The notes under the pieces are model-generated. The model saw nothing but the letters and a program-made list of their open reading frames with translations. It did not search any database and was not told the DNA's origin. A stretch of 64,000 nucleotides of DNA. It comes from Hirschia sp964352025 (GTDB lineage Bacteria > Pseudomonadota > Alphaproteobacteria > Caulobacterales > Hyphomonadaceae). The stretch lies in the NCBI GenBank assembly GCA_964352025.1, contig CAYGPZ010000008.1, forward strand, positions 1 through 64,000, read 5' to 3'. Positions 26,209 to 34,921 of the stretch are shown here, piece by piece (position 1 is the stretch's first letter; each line of letters starts with the position of its first letter). The translations under genes were made by a program, and so were the position numbers.

Positions 26209-27069
26209 ATGGTAGAACAACTCTTTTCCATTCAAGGTTTTTTCACTTTACTCATGCTGTTGGCCCTCCAAGCAGTACTAGGATTTGATAACCTTCTCTA
26301 CATCTCGATAGAATCCAAGCGAGTTGGAGAAGAAAAAGCTAGCATGGTCCGTCGCTGGGGAATCGGCCTCGCAATGCTCTTTAGAGTCGTCCTACTGATC
26401 ATAATTGTGAATTTGTTTAGCGCACTTGAAGCTCCCCTATTTCAAATTCCATTCAAGGGATTTATTGAGGGTAATTTCAATCTACAAGCAGTTGTAACAC
26501 TGCTAGGTGGTGCTTTCATCATCTATACCGCGATCAAAGAAATATCTCACCTTATGGTAGTTGATCATATCGAAAGCTCAGAGGGCGAGAAAAAGAAATC
26601 CGTAGGCCAGGCAATCGGAATGATTGTAGCAATGAACCTCGTTTTCTCTTTTGACTCTATCCTATCGGCAATGGCTATTGCCAATACTAAAGGACCTGAC
26701 GGATCAACGGAATATCAAGTCTGGATTATGGCCGTCGCTATCATTGCTTCAGGTATATTGATGATACTTCTTGCTGACTATGTTGCTGAGTTCCTGAAAA
26801 AGAACCGCATGTATGAAGTCTTGGGTCTATTTATTCTGTTCCTTGTTGGTGTTTTGCTTGTCTCAGAAGGCGGCCACCTCGCCCACCTAAAACTCTTCGG
26901 TTATGAAATTGAAGCATTATCAAAATCTACCTTCTACCTCGTCATAGGTGTATTGGTGATTACAGACATTATTCAAACGAACTACCAAAAACGACTTTGG
27001 GCAATGCGAGAGAAAGAACTGTTAGGTGAAAATCCAGCAGACGTCGTAGACAAAGCGCATCACTCATAA
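26209..27069 (+). CDS. TerC/Alx-family integral membrane protein
   Basis: A 286-residue TerC-family membrane protein; relatives export manganese or protect against metal or tellurite stress. About eight hydrophobic helices are visible. The signature acidic helix is QAVLGFDNLLYISIESKRV near residue 22, with a matching second one at MNLVFSFDSILSAMAIANT near residue 145; paired Asp residues in such helices are the likely metal site. The start has GGAAGGAAAGC upstream. It is monocistronic with a strong terminator after it. No yybP-ykoY-like leader was seen. Confidence 0.88.
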   Translation: MVEQLFSIQGFFTLLMLLALQAVLGFDNLLYISIESKRVGEEKASMVRRWGIGLAMLFRVVLLIIIVNLFSALEAPLFQIPFKGFIEGNFNLQAVVTLLGGAFIIYTAIKEISHLMVVDHIESSEGEKKKSVGQAIGMIVAMNLVFSFDSILSAMAIANTKGPDGSTEYQVWIMAVAIIASGILMILLADYVAEFLKKNRMYEVLGLFILFLVGVLLVSEGGHLAHLKLFGYEIEALSKSTFYLVIGVLVITDIIQTNYQKRLWAMREKELLGENPADVVDKAHHS

Positions 27070-27101
27070 TACTGTTTTACTTGAACGAAACTAAGAACAA
27101 G

Positions 27102-27140
27102 AAAAGGCCAGAAAATAACCAATTTTTCTGGCCTTTTTTA
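27102..27140 (+). terminator. Rho-independent terminator of the TerC gene
   Basis: Arms AAAAGGCCAGAAA and TTTTTCTGGCCTTTT (27102-27137) form a long stem flanked by A-rich and T-rich runs, so it can work in both directions. Located about 33 bases after the TerC stop. Confidence 0.85.
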
Positions 27141-27310
27141 TTTGTATTGGAACACCCTGTAATTATCGAAAACAAAAAACAGCTAATGGAAACTTTAAGT
27201 TAACCTCACAATGTTAAGTCGTTAACCTATTAAAGCTGGAGTGAGAAACAGCTAAACATAGGGTGCATTCGCAAAGTTAGATTTGCGACGTGTAAAAGAG
27301 GGAACGTTTC

Positions 27311-27604
27311 ATGTCGAAACTGTCAGTTATAGCTGCAGGGTTGTTATCAACTTTTGTCTTAGCAAGTTGTAGTTCAGAGTACGAAGCTCCGGACAAATAC
27401 AAAGTAAAATCAGCCATGACCGAATGGGCAGATGGAGAAGTTATCGATGATCTTAGAAAATTGAGTTGCGATAATTTAGGCAAAGGCAAATTTTACTGCT
27501 CTTTTGAAATTTCATATATTGGCTCTCAACCAGAGCAGATGGAAAAGTGCTTCTTCTCTTCTGCCTCGGAAATTACCATCAGATCAAACTCAAGCTGTTA
27601 TTAG
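27311..27604 (+). CDS. Small lipoprotein, unknown
   Basis: A 97-residue predicted lipoprotein: MSKLSVIAAGLLSTFVLASC ends in the lipobox LASC with Cys20. The mature part has four further Cys (in LSCDNL, YCSF, KCFF and SSCY), which could form two disulfides in the periplasm. The start is supported by GGGAACG upstream. No family recognised. Multiple TTAA half-sites lie upstream (27190-27235). An inverted repeat follows it at 27618-27660. Confidence 0.7.
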   Translation: MSKLSVIAAGLLSTFVLASCSSEYEAPDKYKVKSAMTEWADGEVIDDLRKLSCDNLGKGKFYCSFEISYIGSQPEQMEKCFFSSASEITIRSNSSCY

Positions 27605-27617
27605 GCCTTACATTCAG

Positions 27618-27660
27618 CAACCAAGATTCTAGCTCAAAAAGCTGGCTAGAATAGTGGTTG
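27618..27660. repeat. Inverted repeat between convergent genes
   Basis: CAACCAAGATTCTAGC (27618-27633) and GCTAGAATAGTGGTTG (27645-27660) pair over 14 of 16 positions with a two-base internal mismatch and an 11-base loop. No T-tract follows on either strand. It may act as a weak bidirectional terminator. Confidence 0.5.
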
Positions 27661-27698
27661 CTTGAAGAGGTCAAAAGCAGTTGTCGCTATGAGGTAAA

Positions 27699-29447
27699 TT
27701 AAAGCCCCATTATGTATTCGACAATTGCTTCACGCTCGTATTTGTCCATACCGACTAGCGGCATGTAACTACCCTCGGCAAATGCTTCAGGGTCAGCTAG
27801 GAATGCTCCTAGTTTCTTAGCATTCCAACGTCCAGATTTCGCTGCAAGAGCTTCAGAATAGGAATAATCACTTCCCTCTCCTATTTTTCGGCTCATTAAT
27901 CCTTGCAGGCCTGGACCAGCCCTTACCGTATTATCAATCTCGTGACAGCTTGCGCATTTTCCGGTGAATAACATTTGGCCCCAACTAAATTCTCGTTCGA
28001 AATCAGCGGCTTTTTTCTCAAGCGGTTTAATGGCGTCATAGCCAGAAAACGTCATTGTTTTGGCAACTGTTTCATTTTCTTCAGTCGTTCGAATGAAAAT
28101 AACTGAATTATCTCCTGTCAGTACTGCAATCCAACCATTCTCCAAGAATAAACCATCTCGCATTCTGCTACCCATATCCATAGGTTCAGCATAAACAATT
28201 CGATCACCTTCGGGGCGCAATCGGAAAATGGCTTTCTGCTTAAGAGACAGCGCAAGTACATCGCCATCCCATAATTCAAAACCATCGCGTGCGGTCATCG
28301 GAACCAGATTTGAAACTCCAATGGCGGGTACAAAAGAAAAAGCAGCCTTTGCATACCCTTCATGTCTTCCCTGCTCCGGGTTTAATTCAAAAGGCGCTCT
28401 TGGGCTCCCATAATCAAACCCATAGGATACATTGGGCCACCCATAATTTTTACCAGACGAGACAATATTCACCTCATCACCACTTTGAGCACCGTGTTCC
28501 GCCTCCCATAGACGACCATTTGCATCAAAGGCTAATCCCTGCGGATTTCTAAACCCTGTCGCATAGATCTCAGTTTCTTTTGTATTCAGGTCTACAGAAA
28601 CAATTTTTCCAAGGTCGTTTCCTGAGTCAGCCTGAATTAGGTCCCACTCACGATCAAAATTACCGACACCATATGTTCCGACACTGACAAGCATATTGTC
28701 TTTATCGACAAGGGCCATTCGCCCTCCAGTCATATGACCTGCAAAATCCCACTCACGTTCTTCCATGTTTAAACAGGCATTCAAGCGAACCACGTCTTCC
28801 CATGAATCAGACACAAAATTAACGCCAGAACCAGTATGTTCGATTTCAGTCCGGCTAACATATAGGCACATATTCATGTCATCAGGCGTAAAACGGTGGT
28901 GCGCAGCGTATAAATATGCACGGTTCGTGTCTTCGATCGGTGAGACAAGAATATCGGTTACACGGTACCAGTTTTGGTTAAATGCCGCTTTTCCCTGAAA
29001 ATAGTCCCGACGAACGGTCTCATAATCCATAGGCACACGAACTTCAGAATACTCTAATGTTTGAGCTTCTAGGTCTAAGAAACCAATCAATCCATTTGCC
29101 GCAGCATAAACCAGTGTATCTTTAAAATAGTCGATACCCCCACCTGTCGCACTACCGTCAACTTCACCTAAGCTCACTTCAGTACGCTCTAAAGTCAGGT
29201 AAGCGGTTTCAAACTTTTTCCATGAATAATCAACGCTATCACCACGTACTGGTGCTTTATAAGTCATTGATGCAATCTTGTTTTGAACTTTTTGGGATAA
29301 GTTCGCGGGCACAAATGCAACGCTAAGAATGACACCTGCCAGCATTGCTGCGCAAAGCATCAAAGACGCAACTACGCCCCATTGCCATTTTGAAAATGAC
29401 AGGACCCAGCTTTTTAAAGCATCCCAAACGACAATTACTTTACTCAT
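27699..29447 (-). CDS. Membrane-anchored sorbosone/glucose dehydrogenase-like protein fused to cytochrome c
   Basis: A 582-residue fusion. A membrane helix is at about residues 20-46. A beta-propeller of the soluble aldose sugar dehydrogenase (GSDH, PQQ-type) family fills about 70-470; its signature is ATGFRNPQGLAFDANGRLWE with EHGAQSGDEVN following. A class I cytochrome c closes the protein: heme motif CASCH (near residue 497) and a likely axial Met in GSYMPLVGM. Electrons from periplasmic oxidation of a sugar-type substrate could thus pass directly to heme c. The substrate and the use of PQQ are inferred. It follows amtB on the same strand but a terminator separates them. Confidence 0.82.
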   Translation of the reverse strand: MSKVIVVWDALKSWVLSFSKWQWGVVASLMLCAAMLAGVILSVAFVPANLSQKVQNKIASMTYKAPVRGDSVDYSWKKFETAYLTLERTEVSLGEVDGSATGGGIDYFKDTLVYAAANGLIGFLDLEAQTLEYSEVRVPMDYETVRRDYFQGKAAFNQNWYRVTDILVSPIEDTNRAYLYAAHHRFTPDDMNMCLYVSRTEIEHTGSGVNFVSDSWEDVVRLNACLNMEEREWDFAGHMTGGRMALVDKDNMLVSVGTYGVGNFDREWDLIQADSGNDLGKIVSVDLNTKETEIYATGFRNPQGLAFDANGRLWEAEHGAQSGDEVNIVSSGKNYGWPNVSYGFDYGSPRAPFELNPEQGRHEGYAKAAFSFVPAIGVSNLVPMTARDGFELWDGDVLALSLKQKAIFRLRPEGDRIVYAEPMDMGSRMRDGLFLENGWIAVLTGDNSVIFIRTTEENETVAKTMTFSGYDAIKPLEKKAADFEREFSWGQMLFTGKCASCHEIDNTVRAGPGLQGLMSRKIGEGSDYSYSEALAAKSGRWNAKKLGAFLADPEAFAEGSYMPLVGMDKYEREAIVEYIMGL

Positions 29448-29487
29448 CCAAAATCACTCCACGACACAGCGTTCGTACTTCAAGAGA

Positions 29488-29521
29488 CAAAAAAAGCCTC
29501 ACCAGACTTTCTGATGAGGCT
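29488..29521 (-). terminator. Rho-independent terminator of amtB
   Basis: Arms AGCCTCACCAG (29495-29505) and CTGATGAGGCT (29511-29521) pair with one mismatch; on the minus strand a run of T follows (complement of 29488-29495). It lies 28 bases after the amtB stop. Confidence 0.8.
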
Positions 29522-29548
29522 TCATTCAATTGTTATACCACATGAAAA

Positions 29549-30859
29549 TTATGCAGCAGTTTCTCCGTGTGTCGATGCATCTAGGCCCTGCTCTTCAGCA
29601 GATTCTGATACTCTTAGTGGGGTAATCATTTTCACAACAAAAAGGATCACAACAGAGGCCACTAATGACCAGGCACACACACTCAGCACTCCAGTCAGCT
29701 GAACCACGAATGCGTCCATTGCTGTTTCACCTTCATTCAGGCCCGGAGCCATAGGCCCAACAGTCGCCAGAACTGGGATAAGCAATGTTCCTAGAATACC
29801 ACCAACACCGTGAACCGCGAAAACATCCAGACTGTCATCAATCTTCAGTTTCACGCGAATAAGCGCAACAGCAAAGTAACAGGTAAACGCAGCTAAAGTA
29901 CCGATAATAAGTGCCCCTACAGGCCCCACAGAACCAGCCGCAGGCGTAATCGTTGCGAGACCCGCAACCATACCAGTCGCTATACCAACAAGAGTAGGTT
30001 TACCAAACTGCTTCCATTCGATCAGCATCCAAACGAATGCGGCTGTTGCAGCAGATGTATGCGTCACAAGCATTGCACGTGCAGCATCACCATTTGCACC
30101 AAGAGCGGAACCGGCGTTAAAGCCGAACCAACCGACCCACAACATAGCCGCACCAATCATGACGAATGCAGGATTGTGCGGAGGATGCATGTCTTGGCCA
30201 AAACCCTGACGTTTACCCATCATAATAACGAAGACGAGCGCAGAAACACCCGCTGTTGCGTGAACAACCAGACCACCAGCGAAATCACGTACGCCTTGAT
30301 CTGCAAGCCAGCCACCGCCCCAAACCCAGTGTGTCACTGGTGCATAAACAATAAGCAGCCATAATGCGCTAAAGAGAAGTACAGCTAAAAAATTCACACG
30401 CTCAACATATGCACCTACAATCAATGCAGGGGTGATAATTGCGAACGTCATTTGGAACATAAAGAAAAGGCCTTCAGGAATTGTCCCAGACATTGTGTCT
30501 GAACCAATACCGCTTAGGAATGCTTTTGATAGTCCACCCCAAAGCGCACCTGTACCTTCGGCTGCACCATTGCCATCTCCAAAGGCAATAGAATAACCAA
30601 CAGCCAACCATAAAATGGACATTAAACAAGCAATTGCAAAGCACTGCATCAATACAGACAGCACGTTTATTCCACGTACCAATCCACCATAAAATAATGC
30701 AAGTCCCGGCAATGTCATGAAAAGAACGAGTGCTGTGGACGTTAAAATCCATGCAGTATCACCCGTATCAGCACTTGCCGGCAGCCCCGCCAACAAGAAA
30801 ATTGGCGCAGCAGCGCCAAGCCGCGCTAATTTGCGCAGCGTGCTATTTGTTTTGCTCAT
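29549..30859 (-). CDS. amtB: Ammonium transporter
   Basis: Amt/MEP/Rh-family inner-membrane channel for ammonium, 436 residues. A signal peptide precedes the first helix (SADTGDTAWILTSTALVLFM), as in E. coli AmtB. Family motifs visible: LPGLALFYGGLVR, DFAGGLVVHATAGVSAL (with one of the pore His residues), GWFGFNAGSALGANG, and VHGVGGILGTLL carrying the second pore His. No glnK/glnB is adjacent, unlike the common glnK-amtB pairing. The upstream region has a pair of CGCACAAT repeats. A terminator follows the gene. Confidence 0.95.
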   Translation of the reverse strand: MSKTNSTLRKLARLGAAAPIFLLAGLPASADTGDTAWILTSTALVLFMTLPGLALFYGGLVRGINVLSVLMQCFAIACLMSILWLAVGYSIAFGDGNGAAEGTGALWGGLSKAFLSGIGSDTMSGTIPEGLFFMFQMTFAIITPALIVGAYVERVNFLAVLLFSALWLLIVYAPVTHWVWGGGWLADQGVRDFAGGLVVHATAGVSALVFVIMMGKRQGFGQDMHPPHNPAFVMIGAAMLWVGWFGFNAGSALGANGDAARAMLVTHTSAATAAFVWMLIEWKQFGKPTLVGIATGMVAGLATITPAAGSVGPVGALIIGTLAAFTCYFAVALIRVKLKIDDSLDVFAVHGVGGILGTLLIPVLATVGPMAPGLNEGETAMDAFVVQLTGVLSVCAWSLVASVVILFVVKMITPLRVSESAEEQGLDASTHGETAA

Positions 30860-30964
30860 CTTTGAGCCTCCCTATTTCCCTCTTCGTCGAGGATCGCGCT
30901 AGCCACCCGTTCGGCGCAGCTCGGTCAAGCATGAACATGAATTTACATTAACATAAGAGTCAAC

Positions 30965-30992
30965 CGCACAATTATTAATCTAGACGCACAAT
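30965..30992. promoter_or_regulatory. 20-bp-spaced direct repeats upstream of amtB
   Basis: CGCACAAT occurs at 30965-30972 and again at 30985-30992, two helical turns apart, about 105-135 bases upstream of the amtB start. Such a layout suits a pair of protein sites on one DNA face. It is not a clear match to the NtrC site as I know it, so the binding protein is unidentified. Confidence 0.35.
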
Positions 30993-31107
30993 AATTAGGC
31001 AGCCGCCAAATTCTAAACCATACCCGAAATGATTGTCAGGATATTTTATTGAATTTAGCACCCCAAGAAGTCTCGCCAAAAACAGGAATATGCGTTAACG
31101 ATGGCGC

Positions 31108-31311
31108 ATGAATACTCCACTCAGCATATTGCTTTATGCCTCTATGGCAATTGTGTTTATCATCCTCGTTCTGGGGCTTTTAAACCTATTCTCTAAATCC
31201 AAAAATCAGGCATCAAGATCCAACCAGCTCATGCGCTGGCGTGTTGCTGCGCAATTTTTTGCCATTCTTGTCCTTGTCGCCATTGGTTTTGCATCCGGCG
31301 CAATAGGTTAG
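31108..31311 (+). CDS. Twin-transmembrane HIG1-type protein
   Basis: A 67-residue inner-membrane protein with two helices (about 5-28 and 47-65) joined by a basic loop. The loop segment SNQLMRWRVAAQFFAIL fits the HIG1 domain, found in mitochondrial respirasome factors and in alphaproteobacterial 'twin transmembrane' proteins, where it is thought to assist cytochrome oxidase. The next gene is a cobalamin adenosyltransferase 70 bases downstream; the same pairing with etfBA and a 3-hydroxyacyl-CoA dehydrogenase is common in alphaproteobacteria. Confidence 0.82.
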   Translation: MNTPLSILLYASMAIVFIILVLGLLNLFSKSKNQASRSNQLMRWRVAAQFFAILVLVAIGFASGAIG

Positions 31312-31380
31312 TTAAAGAAATTACTATCAAATATATATAGTCAATATTATTGTATTAGCCCTCGCTTGAAAGATTTAAAC

Positions 31381-31965
31381 ATGGTCAAGCTCAACAAGAT
31401 TTACACACGGACTGGTGACGACGGCACCACGGGACTTGCGACTGGAGATCGCGTTCCAAAATGGAGCCTACGGGTCCAAGCATACGGCGCGGTTGATGAA
31501 ACAAATAGCGCAATAGGAATCGCCCGCCTTCATGTTGGCCAACATGCTCAATTGGCAAAATCACTCGCGCACATTCAAAATGACATGTTCGACTTAGGAG
31601 CAGACCTATCCACCCCCGAACCACCAGATGACAAACCGCTTGGGTGGGAACCTCTTCGGATCGTCGCCTCTCAAGTTGAATGGCTAGAACAAGAAATTGA
31701 CCGGATGAATGAAAACCTATCCCCTTTAGATAGCTTCATTTTGCCCGCTGGAACTCCACTTGCAACTCATCTACATATGGCAAGGACTATCGCCCGACGT
31801 GCAGAAACTTTAACCTCAAACTTAAATGATATACCAAATGAGCTTGTCTCACCGGCAGCACTAGCATATATCAATAGATTATCCGATTTTCTATTTGTTG
31901 CGGCACGTCATGCAAATGGAAATGGGGAAGAAGATGTTAAGTGGATTCCCGGTGCAAATCGGTAA
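31381..31965 (+). CDS. Cob(I)alamin adenosyltransferase, PduO type
   Basis: Transfers the adenosyl group of ATP to cob(I)alamin, giving adenosylcobalamin. From ATG 31381 it has 194 residues; an in-frame TTG at 31366 is a less likely start. The N-terminal ATP-binding signature KIYTRTGDDGTTGLATGDR (residues 5-23) is diagnostic of the PduO family; GAVDETNSAIG and LPAGTPLATHLHMARTIARR, and the late NRLSDFLFVAARHAN, are also conserved. It sits in the twin-TM / PduO / etfBA / hbd cluster. Confidence 0.93.
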   Translation: MVKLNKIYTRTGDDGTTGLATGDRVPKWSLRVQAYGAVDETNSAIGIARLHVGQHAQLAKSLAHIQNDMFDLGADLSTPEPPDDKPLGWEPLRIVASQVEWLEQEIDRMNENLSPLDSFILPAGTPLATHLHMARTIARRAETLTSNLNDIPNELVSPAALAYINRLSDFLFVAARHANGNGEEDVKWIPGANR

Positions 31966-32103
31966 ACCCAACCTGACCTAAAGTAATCTTGACGCATAAC
32001 AGCGCGCTTCGTACGGGTATTGCTGAATCGTGTCGAGATCACACTCGAACCAATTATTTCTGTGGCTTGTCCACGCCAACAATAGATTTCCGGAGACGCC
32101 TAG

Positions 32104-32850
32104 ATGAAGGTTCTCGTGCCCGTTAAAAGGGTTATTGATTATAATGTTAAGCCTCGCGTAAAGCCTGACCAAACAGGTGTTGATCTCGCGAACGTCAAAA
32201 TGTCCATGAACCCTTTTTGTGAGATCGCTGTTGAAGAAGCAGTTCGTCTTAAAGAAAAAGGCGTTGTAACTGAAATTATCGTCGTCTCTATAGGCGTCGC
32301 ACAGGCACAAGAGACCCTTCGCACAGCCCTAGCCATGGGCGCAGACCGCGGAATTCTTGTTACAGCCGAAGGTGATGTTGAGCCGCTAGGCGTCGCAAAA
32401 ATCCTAAAAGCTATCGTTGATGAAGAGCAACCAGGCATGGTGCTTTTGGGTAAACAAGCAATCGACAATGACAACAACCAGACAGGCCAAATGCTTGCTG
32501 CATTGCTAGACTGGCCACAAGGAACATTCGCTTCTGAAGTTGTTGTGGAAGATGGCAAAGTCAACGTAACACGTGAGATCGATGGCGGCCTACAGACAGT
32601 CGCTCTTGAAGGTCCAGCAGTGATTACAACTGATCTAAGACTGAACGAACCACGTTACGCGTCGCTTCCTAATATCATGAAAGCGAAAAAGAAACCAATT
32701 GAAACGAAAGAATCCACCTCTTTCGGCGTTGATATCTCCCCTCGCCTTTCTGTTGTGAAAGTTACTGAGCCGGCAGAACGTGAAGCTGGTGAAAAAGTCG
32801 AAGACGTCGCAACACTTGTATCAAAACTAAAAGCTGCAGGAGCAATCTAA
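32104..32850 (+). CDS. etfB: Electron transfer flavoprotein beta subunit
   Basis: AMP-binding subunit of the ETF heterodimer, which passes electrons from acyl-CoA and other dehydrogenases to ETF-ubiquinone oxidoreductase. Length 248 is typical. Clear features: MKVLVPVKRVIDYNVKPRVK at the start, ALAMGADRGILVTAEGDVEP, LLGKQAIDNDNNQTGQMLAA, and a C-terminal arm that wraps EtfA. The stop codon overlaps the etfA start by one base (TAATG). Confidence 0.97.
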   Translation: MKVLVPVKRVIDYNVKPRVKPDQTGVDLANVKMSMNPFCEIAVEEAVRLKEKGVVTEIIVVSIGVAQAQETLRTALAMGADRGILVTAEGDVEPLGVAKILKAIVDEEQPGMVLLGKQAIDNDNNQTGQMLAALLDWPQGTFASEVVVEDGKVNVTREIDGGLQTVALEGPAVITTDLRLNEPRYASLPNIMKAKKKPIETKESTSFGVDISPRLSVVKVTEPAEREAGEKVEDVATLVSKLKAAGAI

Positions 32851-33776
32851 TGGCTGTTCTAATTATTGCAGACCACAACAATGCATCACTTAATGATGCG
32901 ACACACAAAACAGTAACCGCCGCCAAAACTTTTGGTGAAATCGATATCTTGGTTGCTGGTGAAGGCGCTAGCGCTGTTGCAGAAGCAGCTGCTAAAATTG
33001 ATGGCGTGCGTAAAGTTCTTCACGCAGATGGTGCACCTTATAAAACACAGCTTGCTGAAGCTATGGATGCTTTGGTTACGCCATTAATGGCTGACTATGA
33101 CGCATTGTTCGCACCTGCAACGACTATGGGTAAAAACGTTGCCCCTCGTATCGCTGCAAAACTAGATGTCATGCAACTTTCTGACATTACAGCTGTTATC
33201 GATGCTGATACTTTTGAGCGTCCGATATACGCTGGTAACGCGATCCAAACTGTAAAATCATCAGATGCCAAGAAAGTTGTAACAGTTCGTGCAACTGCTT
33301 TTGAAGCAGCTGGTGAAACTGGTTCTGCTGCTGTTGAAACAATTGAAGCAAGCGCTGGTCCTTTCAAAGCAAGCTTTGTTTCAGAAGACTTGTCTGTATC
33401 TGACCGCCCAGAGCTTACATCTGCAAAACGTATTGTTTCTGGTGGACGCGCACTTGGCTCAGAAGATGACTTCCAGAAATTCATCTTCCCATTGGCTGAC
33501 AAACTTGGTGCAGCAGTTGGTGCGTCTCGTGCCGCTGTGGATGCTGGCTACGCACCTAACGACTACCAAGTTGGTCAAACAGGTAAAGTGGTTGCACCAG
33601 AGCTTTATATTGCTGTGGGTATTTCCGGTGCGATCCAGCACTTGGCAGGTATGAAAGATTCTAAAATCATTGTTGCAATCAACAAAGACGAAGAAGCTCC
33701 AATCTTCCAAGTTGCTGACTATGGTTTAGTCGCAGACTTGTTCGACGCACTACCCGAATTAACCGAGGCACTTTAG
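32850..33776 (+). CDS. etfA: Electron transfer flavoprotein alpha subunit
   Basis: FAD-binding ETF subunit, 308 residues. The C-terminal FAD domain is unmistakable: VSGGRALGSEDDFQ, GASRAAVDAGYAPNDYQVGQ and ELYIAVGISGAIQHLAGMKD, followed by NKDEEAPIFQVADYGLVADL. Translationally coupled to etfB by a one-base overlap, and ended by the terminator at 33800-33828. Confidence 0.97.
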   Translation: MAVLIIADHNNASLNDATHKTVTAAKTFGEIDILVAGEGASAVAEAAAKIDGVRKVLHADGAPYKTQLAEAMDALVTPLMADYDALFAPATTMGKNVAPRIAAKLDVMQLSDITAVIDADTFERPIYAGNAIQTVKSSDAKKVVTVRATAFEAAGETGSAAVETIEASAGPFKASFVSEDLSVSDRPELTSAKRIVSGGRALGSEDDFQKFIFPLADKLGAAVGASRAAVDAGYAPNDYQVGQTGKVVAPELYIAVGISGAIQHLAGMKDSKIIVAINKDEEAPIFQVADYGLVADLFDALPELTEAL

Positions 33777-33799
33777 AGCTTCGTGTGAAATATGAATAC

Positions 33800-33828
33800 A
33801 AAACGCCATCCATTAGGGTGGCGTTTTT
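33800..33828 (+). terminator. Rho-independent terminator of etfBA
   Basis: Arms AAAACGCCATCC (33800-33811) and GGGTGGCGTTTT (33816-33827), loop ATTA, one G-T pair, followed by further T. It lies 24 bases after etfA. Confidence 0.85.
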
Positions 33829-33913
33829 CGTTCACTCAAGATTGACTAACAAAACACCTAACAAGAAGACCCATTCGAGAAGGTCGCAATAAAAACTGAA
33901 TAAGGCTAAGGAC

Positions 33914-34792
33914 ATGAATGATATAAAAACAATCGGCGTCGTCGGCGCAGGACAAATGGGCAATGGGATCGCACACGTTCTGGCCCTTGCTGAATTTGAG
34001 GTCATCCTCAACGATGTTTCTCAAGACAACATAGATGCGGCGATAAAAGTCATCGATAAGAATATGACCCGCCAAGTGTCTAAGGATTTAATATCCGCGC
34101 AAGAAAAGGATGACGCCCTCGCGCGCATCAAATCCGGCTTGAAATTGGAAACTCTATCAGACGCTGATGTTGTCATTGAAGCAGCGACCGAAAGAGAAGA
34201 AATCAAAGCTAAAATTTTCCAGAACATAATTCCTCACCTTAAAGACTCTGCAATTCTGGCGTCTAACACGTCGTCTATCTCAATTACGCGTCTTGCAGCA
34301 GCAACGGATCGTCCAGAAAAGTTCATCGGTGTTCACTTCATGAACCCTGTACCTGTTATGAAGCTGGTTGAAGTTATTCGTGGCCTCGCAACGAGTGACG
34401 AAACATATGAAGCCGCAGCTTTCATTATTGGTAAAATCGAAAAGACCCTCACAAATTCAGAGGATTTCCCTGGCTTCATCGTCAACCGAATTTTGATGCC
34501 AATGATAAATGAGGCCGTATACACATTGTATGAAGGTGTTGGCTCTGTCTCTTCCATTGATACAAGCATGAAGCTTGGTGCTAATCACCCGATGGGCCCA
34601 CTCATGCTTGCCGACTTCATTGGACTGGATACTTGTCTCTCAATCATGCAAGTCCTCCATGATGGCCTTGCCGACACCAAATACCGCCCTTGCCCATTAC
34701 TCGTTAAATATGTGGAAGCAGGCTGGCTTGGTCGTAAAACAGGTCGAGGTTTTTATGATTATCAGGGCGAAGAACCAGTACCTACGCGCTAA
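33914..34792 (+). CDS. 3-hydroxybutyryl-CoA dehydrogenase-type enzyme
   Basis: NAD-dependent oxidoreductase of the 3-hydroxyacyl-CoA dehydrogenase family, interconverting 3-hydroxyacyl-CoA and 3-oxoacyl-CoA. 292 residues, the size of single-domain HBD enzymes. Rossmann motif GAGQMGNGIAHVLALAEFEV near residue 10; SNTSSISITRLA with the active-site region; HFMNPVPVMKLVEVIRG containing the catalytic His; and GFIVNRILMPMINEAVYTL. Substrate chain length is not determined; butyrate/PHB-type metabolism or beta-oxidation both fit, and the link to etfBA supports the latter. Confidence 0.93.
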   Translation: MNDIKTIGVVGAGQMGNGIAHVLALAEFEVILNDVSQDNIDAAIKVIDKNMTRQVSKDLISAQEKDDALARIKSGLKLETLSDADVVIEAATEREEIKAKIFQNIIPHLKDSAILASNTSSISITRLAAATDRPEKFIGVHFMNPVPVMKLVEVIRGLATSDETYEAAAFIIGKIEKTLTNSEDFPGFIVNRILMPMINEAVYTLYEGVGSVSSIDTSMKLGANHPMGPLMLADFIGLDTCLSIMQVLHDGLADTKYRPCPLLVKYVEAGWLGRKTGRGFYDYQGEEPVPTR

Positions 34793-34921
34793 ATTTCCAG
34801 TCATAAAATAGTTAACAACAGATCAACAGGAAGAATATAGAATACAACAACAAACCTCATCCTTCTGAAATCAATTTTTGATATGCTGACCGAGAATAAA
34901 CAATTCTTTGGGACAGTAGTT

